The notes: generated from the sequence alone by a model not told the origin. Counted from the first letter of the stretch, positions 54,686 through 63,349 are shown. The stretch: 64,000 nt of DNA from Asticcacaulis sp. AC460 (GCF_000495795.1 NZ_AWGD01000004.1:1-64000), one strand, 5' to 3'. Numbers and translations are program-made.

Positions 54686-55249
54686 TTAAATCTTGCCGAC
54701 GAGATCCAACGACGGGGCGAGAGTCTTTTCACCCTCTTCCCACTTGGCCGGGCATACCTCGCCGGGGTGCGAAGCAACGTACTGAGCCGCCTTGACCTTA
54801 CGCAGCAGTTCGGTGGCGTTACGGCCGATACCTTCAGCAGTCACTTCGGCGAACTGGATGACGCCGTCCGGATCGACCAGGAAGGTGCCGCGGTCGGCCA
54901 GGCCGATGCCTTCGCGCATGACGTCGAAGTTGTTGGTGATGACGCCCGACGGATCGCCCAGCATGGTGTACTTGATCTTGCCGATGGCCGGCGACGTATC
55001 GTGCCAAGCCTTGTGCGAGAAGTGCGTGTCGGTCGAAACGCTGTAGACTTCGACGTTCAGCGACTGCAGCGTGTCGTAATTGTCAGCCAGGTCTTCCAGC
55101 TCGGTCGGGCACACGAAGGTGAAGTCGGCCGGATAGAAGAAGAAGATCGACCACTTGCCCTTCACGTCGGCGTCGGTGACGTCGACAAACTTGCCTTGCT
55201 TGAAGCCGGTCGACTTGAACGGCTTGATGGTGGTGTTGATGAGGCCCAT
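54686..55249 (-). CDS. ahpC: Alkyl hydroperoxide reductase subunit C (peroxiredoxin)
   Basis: A 187-residue typical 2-Cys peroxiredoxin. The peroxidatic Cys47 is in [13 protein letters not shown] and the resolving Cys is in [16 protein letters not shown] 55249 gives [12 protein letters not shown], the standard AhpC start; the frame to 55306 is an overlong reading. It is first in the ahpC-ahpF pair. Confidence 0.97.
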   Translation of the reverse strand: MGLINTTIKPFKSTGFKQGKFVDVTDADVKGKWSIFFFYPADFTFVCPTELEDLADNYDTLQSLNVEVYSVSTDTHFSHKAWHDTSPAIGKIKYTMLGDPSGVITNNFDVMREGIGLADRGTFLVDPDGVIQFAEVTAEGIGRNATELLRKVKAAQYVASHPGEVCPAKWEEGEKTLAPSLDLVGKI

Positions 55250-55416
55250 GGGCTTTCTCCTATGAAGTGAAGTGTGGCGACGCGGAAATTCGCTCAGGAC
55301 GAACAATAAGGCAAGTTTATTTTATTTTATTTTACTATAGATTTTTCTTATAGCGAGCACACCTGTTGACAGCCGCCCACGCGTGCCACAACCTTCGCAA
55401 AACGGGGAGCGGCGTC
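55250..55416. promoter_or_regulatory. ahpC upstream region
   Basis: It contains a (TTTTA)4-like tract (about 55317-55337) and the inverted repeat CTATA-N9-TATAG (about 55335-55353) in the direction of ahpC. An OxyR site is expected here, but the spacing differs from the ATAG-N7-CTAT consensus, so only general promoter content is claimed. Confidence 0.35.
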
Positions 55417-56100
55417 ATGTACAAACACATCACCCTTGCGGCGTGGCTGGTCTTGGCCGCCTGCCAACCGGCACCGCACAGCAACACAGCATCAACGGCA
55501 TCCGACGCTCCTGACTGCGCCAAACTGCCGGAGTCCGGTCTGTGCTACAACAAGGCCATCTATCTGCTTCAATTCGATTCCGGTTCGCGCCCCAATGCAC
55601 CGGACGGCTGCACCTGGACGCTCAACGAAACCGCCCTGCCGCAAGGCGAGTACCTGCTGTACCTGGCGGCCCTCTGCGACAACAAGGCCACGAAGCTCGA
55701 CTACGGCAACGGCACCTTACGCTACCGCGATTTTCCCGACTCTACGCCCGTGACCATCATCCCGGCGACACCCGATGGCCATACCGCCATCCTCGACTAC
55801 GCCAAGGCCAAGATCACCGACCCGAAGGAAGCCGCCCGATGCAAGGTCCGCCGAGCCGCCATCGACAGCTTCCCGGCAGACGCCCTGGAGGTGGATGAGA
55901 TGACCATCGGCGAATCAGAAAAGATCGCCACCGAAGGCATCCGCACAGCCTGCGGTCCGTTCGGCCTGGATCAGGATTCGCAGCGCTACTGGCGTATCAT
56001 CAGTGACCACGCCTTGTTCTTCGACCTTGGCCAGGACTCCGCGCCCTTCGATCCCGGCTCGCTGACGATTTACCGCCCGCAAACGGCATCATCGTCTTGA
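55417..56100 (+). CDS. Hypothetical lipoprotein
   Basis: A 227-residue protein with a lipoprotein signal (ITLAAWLVLAAC, Cys at about 17) and ATG 55417 after GGGGAG. The mature part has several Cys (DCAKLPESGLCYNK, DGCTW, LCDNK, ARCKVRR, TACGPFG) that could form disulfides. No family is recognised. It is divergent from ahpC, so the two share the upstream region and might share control. Confidence 0.68.
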   Translation: MYKHITLAAWLVLAACQPAPHSNTASTASDAPDCAKLPESGLCYNKAIYLLQFDSGSRPNAPDGCTWTLNETALPQGEYLLYLAALCDNKATKLDYGNGTLRYRDFPDSTPVTIIPATPDGHTAILDYAKAKITDPKEAARCKVRRAAIDSFPADALEVDEMTIGESEKIATEGIRTACGPFGLDQDSQRYWRIISDHALFFDLGQDSAPFDPGSLTIYRPQTASSS

Positions 56101-56141
56101 GCACGATTAGCTAGTAAATTACAGAATTCACTACTCTTTTT

Positions 56142-56206
56142 ATCCCTCCCCGTTATACGGGGAGGTGGATCATTTGCTGGAAGCAAATGAGACGGTGGGG
56201 GATTTG
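56142..56206. repeat. Dispersed repeat ('ATCATTTGC' variant, copy 2)
   Basis: It is nearly identical to 51615-51675: TCCCTCCCCGTTATACGGGGAGGTGG, then ATCATTTGC...GCAAATGA and GACGGTGGGGGATTTGG. It lies between the lipoprotein stop and the ahpD stop (convergent). Confidence 0.87.
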
Positions 56207-56238
56207 GCCCGCGACTTTTTCCACCTCTTACCGCCAGA

Positions 56239-56757
56239 TTACGCCGTTTCCGCCCGCACCACCGCACTCACGGCATTCACCGTCGCGGCAATCCGCAAAG
56301 CCGCCTGAACCTGCTCGGCCGTCACACCATGACTGCGCAACACCTTCTCATGGCTATCCAAACACAAGCCACAGCCATTGATCGCCGACACCCCCAGACA
56401 CCACAGCTCGAAATCGACCTTGTCGACACCGGGATTCATCAGGATATTCATCCGCAAACCCGACCGCAGATCGGCATATTCACGGTTATGCATGAGGTGC
56501 AGCGCGCGATAATAAACATTGTTCATGCCCATTATGGCCGAAGCCGCCTTGGCCGCCGCCACAGCCTCCACCGACAAAGGCGCGGCTGCCTCAATACCAC
56601 GAATTACCTCGCCGACCCCCACAGCATGGGCACCCGACAGGAAAGCGCCCCACCGCTGCTGCTCGGTCAGAATGGTCTCTTCCAGCAGCACCGTCATGTT
56701 GCGGACCAGGTCCTGCCCATACGCAGGGATCAACCCATACAAGGCTTCGAGCGCCAT
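56239..56757 (-). CDS. ahpD: AhpD family alkylhydroperoxidase
   Basis: A 172-residue carboxymuconolactone decarboxylase-fold protein. The active CxxC with Glu and His is in NGCGLCLDSHEKVLRSHG (Cys about 126 and 129). MALEALYGLIPAYGQDLVRNM is the AhpD-type start, and ATG 56757 follows GTGGAG. AhpD can reduce AhpC through lipoyl partners. It is divergent from oxyR, the usual arrangement of a target and its regulator. Confidence 0.9.
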   Translation of the reverse strand: MALEALYGLIPAYGQDLVRNMTVLLEETILTEQQRWGAFLSGAHAVGVGEVIRGIEAAAPLSVEAVAAAKAASAIMGMNNVYYRALHLMHNREYADLRSGLRMNILMNPGVDKVDFELWCLGVSAINGCGLCLDSHEKVLRSHGVTAEQVQAALRIAATVNAVSAVVRAETA

Positions 56758-56843
56758 CGATAAACTCCACTTGATAGATACGGCCACCGAATAAGTTGAA
56801 TTTATGGACGAACCATCCATATTCAAGGGCAACGGAGAGTCCT

Positions 56844-57761
56844 TTGCATATCCTGCCCACCCTGCGCCAGTTGCAATACCTGAAACTGCTGGCCGAACAC
56901 AAAAGCTTCATGGCGGCGGCCGAAAAGGCCTATGTCTCGCAACCGGCCCTGTCCTCGGGTATTGCAGAACTGGAGAAAATCCTGGGCGCCCGCCTGGTCG
57001 ACCGCGCGCGCGGCCAGATCATCCTGACCGCCATCGGCGAAGAGACCCTGAAACGCGCCGAAGACATCCTCGCCCGCGCCGAAGACCTGGTCGAAGCCAC
57101 CCACGGCGCCGACAAACCCCTGACCGGCCGCTTCCGGCTGGGCGTCATCCCGACCATCGCGCCCTTCCTTTTGCCCAAGGCACTCGTCAAACTACGCCAC
57201 GAATTTCCCGACTTGCGCTTGTTCCTGCGCGAAGACCAGACGGCCCGCCTGATCGGCGCCTTGAAAACCGGCGCGCTGGACGCCGCGGTCATCGCCCTGC
57301 CCTACGACCTGACCGGCTTGGACCACGCCTTTGTGGCGCGTGACGAGATCGTCGCCGCCATGCCGCACGACCACCTGCTGGCCCGCGAAGCCAAAATCAC
57401 CCCCGAAGCGCTGAAAGGCGAAGAACTGATCCTGCTGGAAGACGGCCATTGCCTGCGCGATCACGCCATGGCCGCCTGCTCGTGGACCGGAGCTTCGGGC
57501 GCCAACGAATCGCTGTCGGCCTATGCCGGCGGCGGGTTTGCGGCGACCTCGCTGAACACCCTGGTGCAGATGGTCGGCTCGGGTCTTGGTGTGTCGCTGC
57601 TGCCGGCCATGGCGGTCGAGTCCGGCATGGTACCGGCGGACGATGTCACGATCAGGCCCTTGAAATCGGACCATGCTTTCCGCGATATTGTCGTCATCTG
57701 GCGGTCGGGATCGAGTCGCGCCCCCGAAGCCCGGTTGCTGGCGGAGAAGCTGAAATCATGA
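56844..57761 (+). CDS. oxyR: Hydrogen peroxide-sensing regulator OxyR
   Basis: A 305-residue LysR-type regulator. The HTH is SFMAAAEKAYVSQPALSSGIAELE. The sensing pair is in LLEDGHCLRDHAMAAC, Cys 203 and 212, nine residues apart as in OxyR (199/208 in E. coli). TTG 56844 is chosen because GGAG lies 6 bases before it and the length equals the family's; the frame extends to 56796. It likely controls ahpC, ahpF and the divergent ahpD. Confidence 0.92.
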   Translation: MHILPTLRQLQYLKLLAEHKSFMAAAEKAYVSQPALSSGIAELEKILGARLVDRARGQIILTAIGEETLKRAEDILARAEDLVEATHGADKPLTGRFRLGVIPTIAPFLLPKALVKLRHEFPDLRLFLREDQTARLIGALKTGALDAAVIALPYDLTGLDHAFVARDEIVAAMPHDHLLAREAKITPEALKGEELILLEDGHCLRDHAMAACSWTGASGANESLSAYAGGGFAATSLNTLVQMVGSGLGVSLLPAMAVESGMVPADDVTIRPLKSDHAFRDIVVIWRSGSSRAPEARLLAEKLKS

Positions 57762-58162
57762 AACGCGCCTTGATCCTGCTGCTGGCTCTGGCGGCCTGCT
57801 CGCCCAAACCACAGTCTCCCGAAGACACCATTGCCTCCGCCGCCCCGCCGGTGACAGATCCCTGGCCGGGCAAGTACGAAGGCGACCTGATGGTGCGTAT
57901 CGACGCCTCGCGCAAAATCGTCCTGGTCGAAGGGCAGCCGGACGGCTGTACGGGCGATGTCGGCCTGGGCGACGGCGGCCTGGCTTCGAAGCCCATTTCG
58001 GCCAACGAACTGGAACTGACGCTCCAGCCCGAAGGCGTCGCCGCCTGTGTCTTCCGTATACGGAAGAACGGCGACACATTAACGGTCACCGAGACGGAAA
58101 CCTGCGCGACCTACCACGGCGCCACCTGCAGCTTCAACGGCACCGCAAAAAGAGTAAAATAG
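57758..58162 (+). CDS. Hypothetical small lipoprotein
   Basis: A 134-residue protein with a lipoprotein signal (MKRALILLLALAAC, Cys14), Pro/Ser linker and a beta-rich domain with four Cys (GQPDGCTGDVGLGDGG, VAACVFRI, ETCATYHGATCSF). Its ATG overlaps the oxyR stop (ATGA), so it is translated from the same message. The family is unknown; the position suggests a link to peroxide stress. Confidence 0.72.
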   Translation: MKRALILLLALAACSPKPQSPEDTIASAAPPVTDPWPGKYEGDLMVRIDASRKIVLVEGQPDGCTGDVGLGDGGLASKPISANELELTLQPEGVAACVFRIRKNGDTLTVTETETCATYHGATCSFNGTAKRVK

Positions 58163-58182
58163 AGAGCCGGAGACTTCACAAA

Positions 58183-58236
58183 CTCCCTCCTCTCCACGCA
58201 GTGGGGAGGTGCCGGCGAAGCCGGCGGAGGGGTATC
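58183..58236. repeat. Dispersed repeat
   Basis: CTCCCTCCTCTCCACGCAGTGGGGAGG hairpin followed by GCCGGC-GAA-GCCGGC and GGAGGGGTATC. It lies between the lipoprotein and nadE stops, which are convergent. Confidence 0.85.
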
Positions 58237-58270
58237 TTTGGTCAGTCCCGCCACCACTCAGCTCCAATTA

Positions 58271-60235
58271 TCACTCCGGCACGTTCGCTTTCAACTCATC
58301 CAGCCAGATCTTCGCATTACCATCCGACGGCGCTCGCCAGTCCCCCCTTGGCGACAGAGCCCCACCGGAAATCAGCTTCGGCCCATTGGGCACAGCGGAC
58401 CGCTTGAACTGCGAAATGGTGAAGAACCGGTACAAAAACACCTCCAGCCACTTCCGGATGACCTTCAGCTCGTACTTATCCTTCCACGCCCGGTAGCTCA
58501 AAAACGCCACCTTGGACGGCTTCAACCCGAACCGCGTGATGTAATACAGATTGAAGTCCTGCAGCTCATACGGCCCGACCTTGTCCTCGGTCTTTTGGAT
58601 CTGACCGGCCTCGATCGGGATCAGCTCCGGCGAAATCTCGCGCGTCAGCACCGACGTCAATATCCGCCCGGTTTTCGCGTCGAACTCGCGATTGGCCGCC
58701 CAACGGATCAGGTGCTGGATCAAGGTCTTGGGCGCCCCGCAATTGACATTGTAGTGGCTCATATGGTCGCCGACACCGTAGGTGCACCACCCCAGGGCCA
58801 TCTCCGACAAATCCCCCGTCCCGACGACAAACCCCTTCTTGATCCCGGCCAGCCGGAACAGGAAATCGGTCCGCAACCCCGCCTGAACATTTTCAAAGAC
58901 GATGTCGTAGACCTTTTCGCCTTGGGCATAGGGGTGACCGATATCCATAAGCATCCGCTTGGCCGCCGGCCGGATATCCAGCTCCTCGGCCGAAATTCCC
59001 AAGGCTTTCATCAGCTTCAGCGCATCGTTCTTGGAACCCGTCGATGTCCCGAACCCCGGCATGGTGTAACCGTGAATATTCGCCCGCGCTATCCCCAGCC
59101 GGTCGAAGGCCTTACATGCCACGATCAACGCATGGGTCGAATCCAGCCCACCCGACACGCCGATGACGACATCGTGCACGCCGGTTGACGACAGCCGCTG
59201 CATCAAACCATGCACCTGGATATTGAACGCCTCGTAGCAGTCCTCGTCCAGCTTCGACGCATCGTCGGGCACATAAGGGAACCGGGCCACCTGGCGATGA
59301 AAATCCGTCAACTGATGCGGCCGCCAGTCAAAGCCCGTACGCACCACATCCGCCGCGAACCCCTGCCCCGAGTCATGAAACGTCCCGGTCTTTAACCGCT
59401 CGGCCGCCACCCGTTCCAGATCGACATCGGCCAACAGCAACGAATCCGAGGTAAACCGTTCACCTTCCGCCACTAGATTACCCAGCTCATAGACCAGCGA
59501 CTGCCCGTCCCACGCCAGATCGGTCGTCGACTCCCCCGGTCCCGCTGCGCTGTATGCATAAGCGCAGAACAACCGCTCCGACGCCGCCGCGCACAACCGC
59601 TTGCGCGCCCGCGACTTGCCGATGACCACGGGCGATGCCGACAGATTGACGATCAGATTGGCGCCCGCCACAGCCAGGGCGGTTGCCGGCGTCTGCGGCA
59701 CCCACAGATCCTCGCAGATCTCGACCCCGAACGTAAAAGCCGAGCCTTCCGCCGCGAACACCTGCTTGGTGCCGAACAGAACGCCATCGACCATACGGTT
59801 CGCGACCCCGACGCCCGAAGCGAAATAGCGCCGCTCATAATACTCACGATAATTCGGCAGATAGCTCTTCGGCACGACGCCTAAAGCCTTGCCGTTCGCC
59901 ACGACCGCCGCGCAATTATACAGCGCCCCCTCAACCCGCAGCGGCAACCCAACGACCAATAAGGGCCGGATCTTCACCGACGCCGCAATCAACTCCGCCA
60001 GGGCCTGCTGAACGGCATCCAGCAAAACTTCCTGCGTAAACAGATCGTCCAGCGAATAGGCTGACAGGCTCAGCTCCGGATAAACGACGATATCGGCGCC
60101 CGCCGCATCGGCGCGTTCCGCCAACACCAGATGCTCGGCCAGGTTGGCGAGCGGATCACCCAGATGCACCTTGGGCGTCACACAGGCGACTCTCACAAAG
60201 CCATGCGAAGCGGGTGAATAGAAGTTTTTCGTCAT
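58271..60235 (-). CDS. nadE: Glutamine-dependent NAD+ synthase
   Basis: Last step of NAD synthesis. The 654 residues have an N-terminal nitrilase-type glutaminase (Glu in VYPELSLSAYS, Lys in VVPKSYLPNYREYYE, Cys in GVEICEDLWVP) and a C-terminal synthetase with the P-loop GVSGGLDSTHAL. Downstream are GTGDLSEMALGWCTYG and MSHYNVNCGAPKT. The length fits the two-domain type, so no separate glutaminase is needed. Confidence 0.96.
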   Translation of the reverse strand: MTKNFYSPASHGFVRVACVTPKVHLGDPLANLAEHLVLAERADAAGADIVVYPELSLSAYSLDDLFTQEVLLDAVQQALAELIAASVKIRPLLVVGLPLRVEGALYNCAAVVANGKALGVVPKSYLPNYREYYERRYFASGVGVANRMVDGVLFGTKQVFAAEGSAFTFGVEICEDLWVPQTPATALAVAGANLIVNLSASPVVIGKSRARKRLCAAASERLFCAYAYSAAGPGESTTDLAWDGQSLVYELGNLVAEGERFTSDSLLLADVDLERVAAERLKTGTFHDSGQGFAADVVRTGFDWRPHQLTDFHRQVARFPYVPDDASKLDEDCYEAFNIQVHGLMQRLSSTGVHDVVIGVSGGLDSTHALIVACKAFDRLGIARANIHGYTMPGFGTSTGSKNDALKLMKALGISAEELDIRPAAKRMLMDIGHPYAQGEKVYDIVFENVQAGLRTDFLFRLAGIKKGFVVGTGDLSEMALGWCTYGVGDHMSHYNVNCGAPKTLIQHLIRWAANREFDAKTGRILTSVLTREISPELIPIEAGQIQKTEDKVGPYELQDFNLYYITRFGLKPSKVAFLSYRAWKDKYELKVIRKWLEVFLYRFFTISQFKRSAVPNGPKLISGGALSPRGDWRAPSDGNAKIWLDELKANVPE

Positions 60236-60410
60236 TTTCGGCCTCCCGGCACATATCGACGCAGCCTCAATAGGCCCTTCTCAGGGAAAAATCCAACTTC
60301 AGCCCTTCAAATTTTGTAAAAGCGTGGAAAAATCTAACATAGTGGTTAGTCCATCATCCAAATATTGCGCTATTAATTTCATTTGCAACTAATTACGGAT
60401 CTTGCTTACT
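60236..60410. promoter_or_regulatory. Divergent promoter gap nadE / threonine dehydratase
   Basis: A moderately AT-rich gap with no gene. It must supply the nadE promoter and probably that of the dehydratase gene, from which it is separated by a dispersed repeat. Confidence 0.4.
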
Positions 60411-60462
60411 TCTCCTCTCCACGAAGTGGGGAGGGGGACCGCGAAGCGGTGGAGGGGTATCT
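60411..60462. repeat. Dispersed repeat (canonical copy)
   Basis: TCTCCTCTCCAC-GAA-GTGGGGAGGGGG and ACCGC-GAA-GCGGT hairpins, ending GGAGGGGTAT. It is almost identical to 62212-62263. If the dehydratase were started at 60383 this element would be translated as part of it. Confidence 0.87.
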
Positions 60463-60520
60463 TCCTTTCTTCCTTACAACCATTGGACTTTCCCGCCTCA
60501 ACACGTTATGGCCCAGCCCC

Positions 60521-61723
60521 ATGAGCGTTACATTCCAGGACATCGAAGCGGCGGCAAAACGGCTGGAAGGCCATATCGTCCGGACTCCGTGCACCTTCTC
60601 GCAGCGGCTGTCGGCCTCCACCCACCGCAAGATCTGGGTCAAGTCCGAAAACCAGCAATATACCTCGGCCTTCAAGGAACGCGGCGCGCTCAACAAGCTC
60701 CTCACCCTCTCCGATTCAGAACGCGCCCGCGGCGTCTTCGCGGCCTCAGCCGGTAACCACGGCCAGGGCCTGGCCTACCATGCCCAGCGCCTCGGTATTC
60801 CCGCGACCATCGTCATGCCGGTCGGCACCCCCTTCGTGAAGGTCCAGAAGACCCAGAGCTTCGGCGCAAATGTCGTCATCGAAGGCAAGAGCTACGACGA
60901 AGCCTCCGCCACCGCCCAGACCCTGTGCGAAGAGCGCCAGGGCGTCTACGTCCACCCGTTCAACGACCGGGACGTCATCATCGGCCAGGGCACGATCGCC
61001 ATCGAGATGCTGCAACAGGCGCCGGAACTCGACACCCTTCTGGTGCCGATCGGCGGCGGCGGCCTGATCGCCGGCGTCGCCATCGCCGCCAAGGCCATCA
61101 AACCCTGGATCAAGGTCATCGGCGTCGAAGCCGCCATGTTCCCGTCCTTCACCGCCCGCCGCCGCGGCATGCCGGTCCCCATGGGCGGATCGACCATTGC
61201 CGAAGGCATCGCGGTGAAAGAAGTCGGCGACCTCAGCTTCGAACTGGCCAATCCGCATGTCGACGACGTCGTGGTCATCGACGAAGCCGACTTCGAACGC
61301 GGCATCGCGGCCTACGCCAATGTCGAGAAAACCGTGGCCGAAGGGGCTGGCGCCGCCGGCCTGGGCGCCATCATGCGCTTCCCGGAACGCTTCAAGGACC
61401 AGAACGTAGGTACCATCCTGTGCGGCGGCAATATCGACCTGCGCCTGCTGGCCTCCGTGCTGCAAAGAGAGCTGGTCCGCGAAAAACGACTTGTCACCTA
61501 TCGCATCCTGGGCGACGATCGCCCCGGCATGTTGTCGCTGATGGCGGACACCATCGCCGCCAAGGGGGGCAATATCGTCGACGTGGCGCACAACCGCCTG
61601 GTCCTCGATGTGCCGGCCAAGGGGGCGGAGTTCGACATCATGGTCGAAACCCAGGACGCACGCCACGCCTTTGAAATTTCAGAAGCCTTGAGGAGCACGG
61701 GCTATGCCCTACGTATGGATTAA
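60521..61723 (+). CDS. ilvA: Threonine ammonia-lyase with ACT domain
   Basis: PLP enzyme making 2-oxobutanoate from threonine. The 400 residues have Lys in TSAFKERGALNKLL (PLP), SAGNHGQGLAYHAQ, the Gly-rich VPIGGGGLIAGVAIAAKA and GTILCGGNIDL. The last 75 residues are a single ACT domain (VTYRILGDDRPGMLSLMAD), as in the TdcB-like 400-residue form. ATG 60521 is preferred because the extension upstream translates the dispersed repeat. Its 3' end overlaps the next gene by 20 bp. Confidence 0.93.
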   Translation: MSVTFQDIEAAAKRLEGHIVRTPCTFSQRLSASTHRKIWVKSENQQYTSAFKERGALNKLLTLSDSERARGVFAASAGNHGQGLAYHAQRLGIPATIVMPVGTPFVKVQKTQSFGANVVIEGKSYDEASATAQTLCEERQGVYVHPFNDRDVIIGQGTIAIEMLQQAPELDTLLVPIGGGGLIAGVAIAAKAIKPWIKVIGVEAAMFPSFTARRRGMPVPMGGSTIAEGIAVKEVGDLSFELANPHVDDVVVIDEADFERGIAAYANVEKTVAEGAGAAGLGAIMRFPERFKDQNVGTILCGGNIDLRLLASVLQRELVREKRLVTYRILGDDRPGMLSLMADTIAAKGGNIVDVAHNRLVLDVPAKGAEFDIMVETQDARHAFEISEALRSTGYALRMD

Positions 61724-62183
61724 AGCCGCCGCCATCGCCCTGGCCCTGTCGGCCGGCGCCGTTCACGCCGCCACCCCGGCCGAAGACAACCTGAAGATCG
61801 GCCAGGACTACCTGGCCGGCGTCGCCAAAACACCCGGCGTCGTCGTCCTGCCCTCGGGCGTCATGTACCGCGTGATTTCGTCGTCCCCCAAGCCCGGCGC
61901 CCAACCGACCGTGGCCGACAACGTCACCATCCATTACGAAGGCCGCCTGATCAACGGCAACGTCTTCGACTCGTCGTTCGAGCGCGGCCAACCGGCCAAC
62001 TTCCCGCTGAGCCGCCTGATCCCTGCCTGGAAGGAAGCCATCCCCAAGATGCATGTCGGCGACGAGATCCTGCTCTACACTCCGGCCAGCCAGGCCTATG
62101 GCGAGCGTGACCTGAGCCCCGACATCCCGCCCAACTCGACCCTGATCTTCCGCGTTCGCCTGTACGGCATCGGCGCGCAGTAA
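61704..62183 (+). CDS. FKBP-type peptidyl-prolyl isomerase (periplasmic)
   Basis: A 159-residue protein: signal peptide (IKAAAIALALSAGAVHA), a short helical spacer, and a FKBP domain (VTIHYEGRLINGNVFDSSFERG, IPAWKEAIPKMHVGDEILLY, AYGERD). It helps proline isomerisation in exported proteins. It begins inside ilvA (20-bp overlap). A paralogue follows at 62315, with about half the residues alike. Confidence 0.93.
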   Translation: MPYVWIKAAAIALALSAGAVHAATPAEDNLKIGQDYLAGVAKTPGVVVLPSGVMYRVISSSPKPGAQPTVADNVTIHYEGRLINGNVFDSSFERGQPANFPLSRLIPAWKEAIPKMHVGDEILLYTPASQAYGERDLSPDIPPNSTLIFRVRLYGIGAQ

Positions 62184-62211
62184 AAGGCACCACAGCCGGA
62201 ATTCGCAAACG

Positions 62212-62263
62212 CCCTCCTCTCCACGAAGTGGGGAGGGGGACCGCGAAGCGGTGGAGGGGTATC
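62212..62263. repeat. Dispersed repeat (canonical copy) between the two FKBP genes
   Basis: CCCTCCTCTCCAC-GAA-GTGGGGAGGGGG and ACCGC-GAA-GCGGT hairpins, closed by GGAGGGGTATC. It sits exactly between the duplicated FKBP genes. Confidence 0.87.
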
Positions 62264-62314
62264 TTACTTTCTTTCACTGCCGGCCAGCTCAAATCACCCT
62301 CAAAGGTACCCTCC

Positions 62315-62836
62315 ATGCGCCTTCTCATCGCCGGCACACTGGCCATCCTGACCACCCTGACGGCGTGCAGCCGCGACGACGCCTCGCTGGAACAGGAACT
62401 GGCCGCCTATCAGGCGTCCCAGGACGCCGAAGCCGCGCTCAATCTGAAGGCCGGCCAGGAGTTCCTGGCCAAAACCGCCAAGGAACCGGGCGTCGTCACC
62501 CTGCCGTCAGGCCTGATGTACAAGGTCCTCTCCAGCCCCAACCCCAACGCGCCCAAGCCGAAGGACACCGACGCCGTCCTGGTCAATTACGAAGGCCAGC
62601 TGGTCGACGGCCGCATCTTCGACTCGTCGTTCAAGCGCGGCCAGCCGGCCAGCTTCGCTTTGAACCAGGTCGTCCCGGCCTGGCGGATGGGCATTCCGCT
62701 GATGCATAAGGGCGACAGCTATATGCTGTATGTCCCGGCGGAGCTGGGCTATGGCGAACGCGCCATGGGTGACCAAATTCCCGCCAACAGCGTCCTGGTC
62801 TTCAAGGTTGAGCTTCTGGATATCCAGGGGAAATAG
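62315..62836 (+). CDS. FKBP-type peptidyl-prolyl isomerase lipoprotein
   Basis: A 173-residue paralogue of the preceding gene with a lipoprotein signal (LAILTTLTAC, Cys17), helical spacer (LEQELAAYQASQDAEAAL) and a FKBP domain (VLVNYEGQLVDGRIFDSSFKRG, VPAWRMGIPLMHKGDSYMLY, GYGERAMG). ATG 62315 follows AAAGG. It should be fixed to a membrane. Its last 35 bp overlap the convergent SRPBCC gene. Confidence 0.93.
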   Translation: MRLLIAGTLAILTTLTACSRDDASLEQELAAYQASQDAEAALNLKAGQEFLAKTAKEPGVVTLPSGLMYKVLSSPNPNAPKPKDTDAVLVNYEGQLVDGRIFDSSFKRGQPASFALNQVVPAWRMGIPLMHKGDSYMLYVPAELGYGERAMGDQIPANSVLVFKVELLDIQGK

Positions 62837-63230
62837 CCCCACCCTCGACAATCCCCTTCAACGTCTCCAGATCGGCGCGGATCGTCTCCCGGTCGGCTTC
62901 GAAGGTCGCGTCATCCATCTCCGGCGTCCGGTAAAAGGTAAAGACGACCTCGCTGCCGGCCTGGTTGGGGATGACGCGCAACCCGATATAGGTCTCTTCG
63001 CCAGTCGGCGGCACGACCCAGTGATCCAGTATGCCGAAATGATTATGCGGCGTGAAACGCACCTGCACCGGCCCGTTGGGCGTATGAGCGATCCACTTGC
63101 CCTTGGCCTGAACCAGGGTCTTGGCCAACCCGCTGGCCCATTTCATAAAGGCTTCGGGTTGCCAGGCGAAGTCATAGACGACTTCGGGCGGCCGGTTGAT
63201 ACTGATGCTGAGGGTGTGCTGAGGCAACAT
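62802..63230 (-). CDS. SRPBCC family protein
   Basis: A 142-residue START/Bet v1-like protein (polyketide cyclase or AHSA1 type): LSISINRPPEVVYDFAWQPEAFMKW at the start, DHWVVPPTGEETYIGLRVI and GSEVVFTFYRTPEM, then a long C-terminal helix (FEADRETIRADLETLKGIVE). It binds a hydrophobic ligand by fold. The 3' end overlaps the FKBP lipoprotein gene by 35 bp. Confidence 0.85.
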   Translation of the reverse strand: MLPQHTLSISINRPPEVVYDFAWQPEAFMKWASGLAKTLVQAKGKWIAHTPNGPVQVRFTPHNHFGILDHWVVPPTGEETYIGLRVIPNQAGSEVVFTFYRTPEMDDATFEADRETIRADLETLKGIVEGGAISPGYPEAQP

Positions 63231-63291
63231 GGCGATCAGGTAAATTCAAACCGCATAAATTTTCAGCGCGGAAAGCGCGCTCCGGTCCGCC

Positions 63292-63349
63292 CTTCCTTCT
63301 CCCGCCCCGTTTCCGGGGAGGGGGGACCGCGAAGCGGTGGAGGGGTATT
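63292..63349. repeat. Dispersed repeat
   Basis: CCTTCTCCCGCCCCGTTTCCGGGGAGGGGGG and ACCGC-GAA-GCGGT hairpins, ending GGAGGGGTAT. It lies between the SRPBCC and ABC-F genes. Confidence 0.83.

Noticed and set aside
53070-54689. 539-codon plus-strand frame opposite ahpF
   Set aside because: ahpF on the minus strand has complete FAD, NADH and CxxC motifs; the other frame is His/Arg/Gln-rich shadow sequence.
55335-55353. OxyR binding site upstream of ahpC
   Set aside because: CTATA-N9-TATAG is palindromic, but the spacing does not match the OxyR half-site arrangement; kept only as promoter content.
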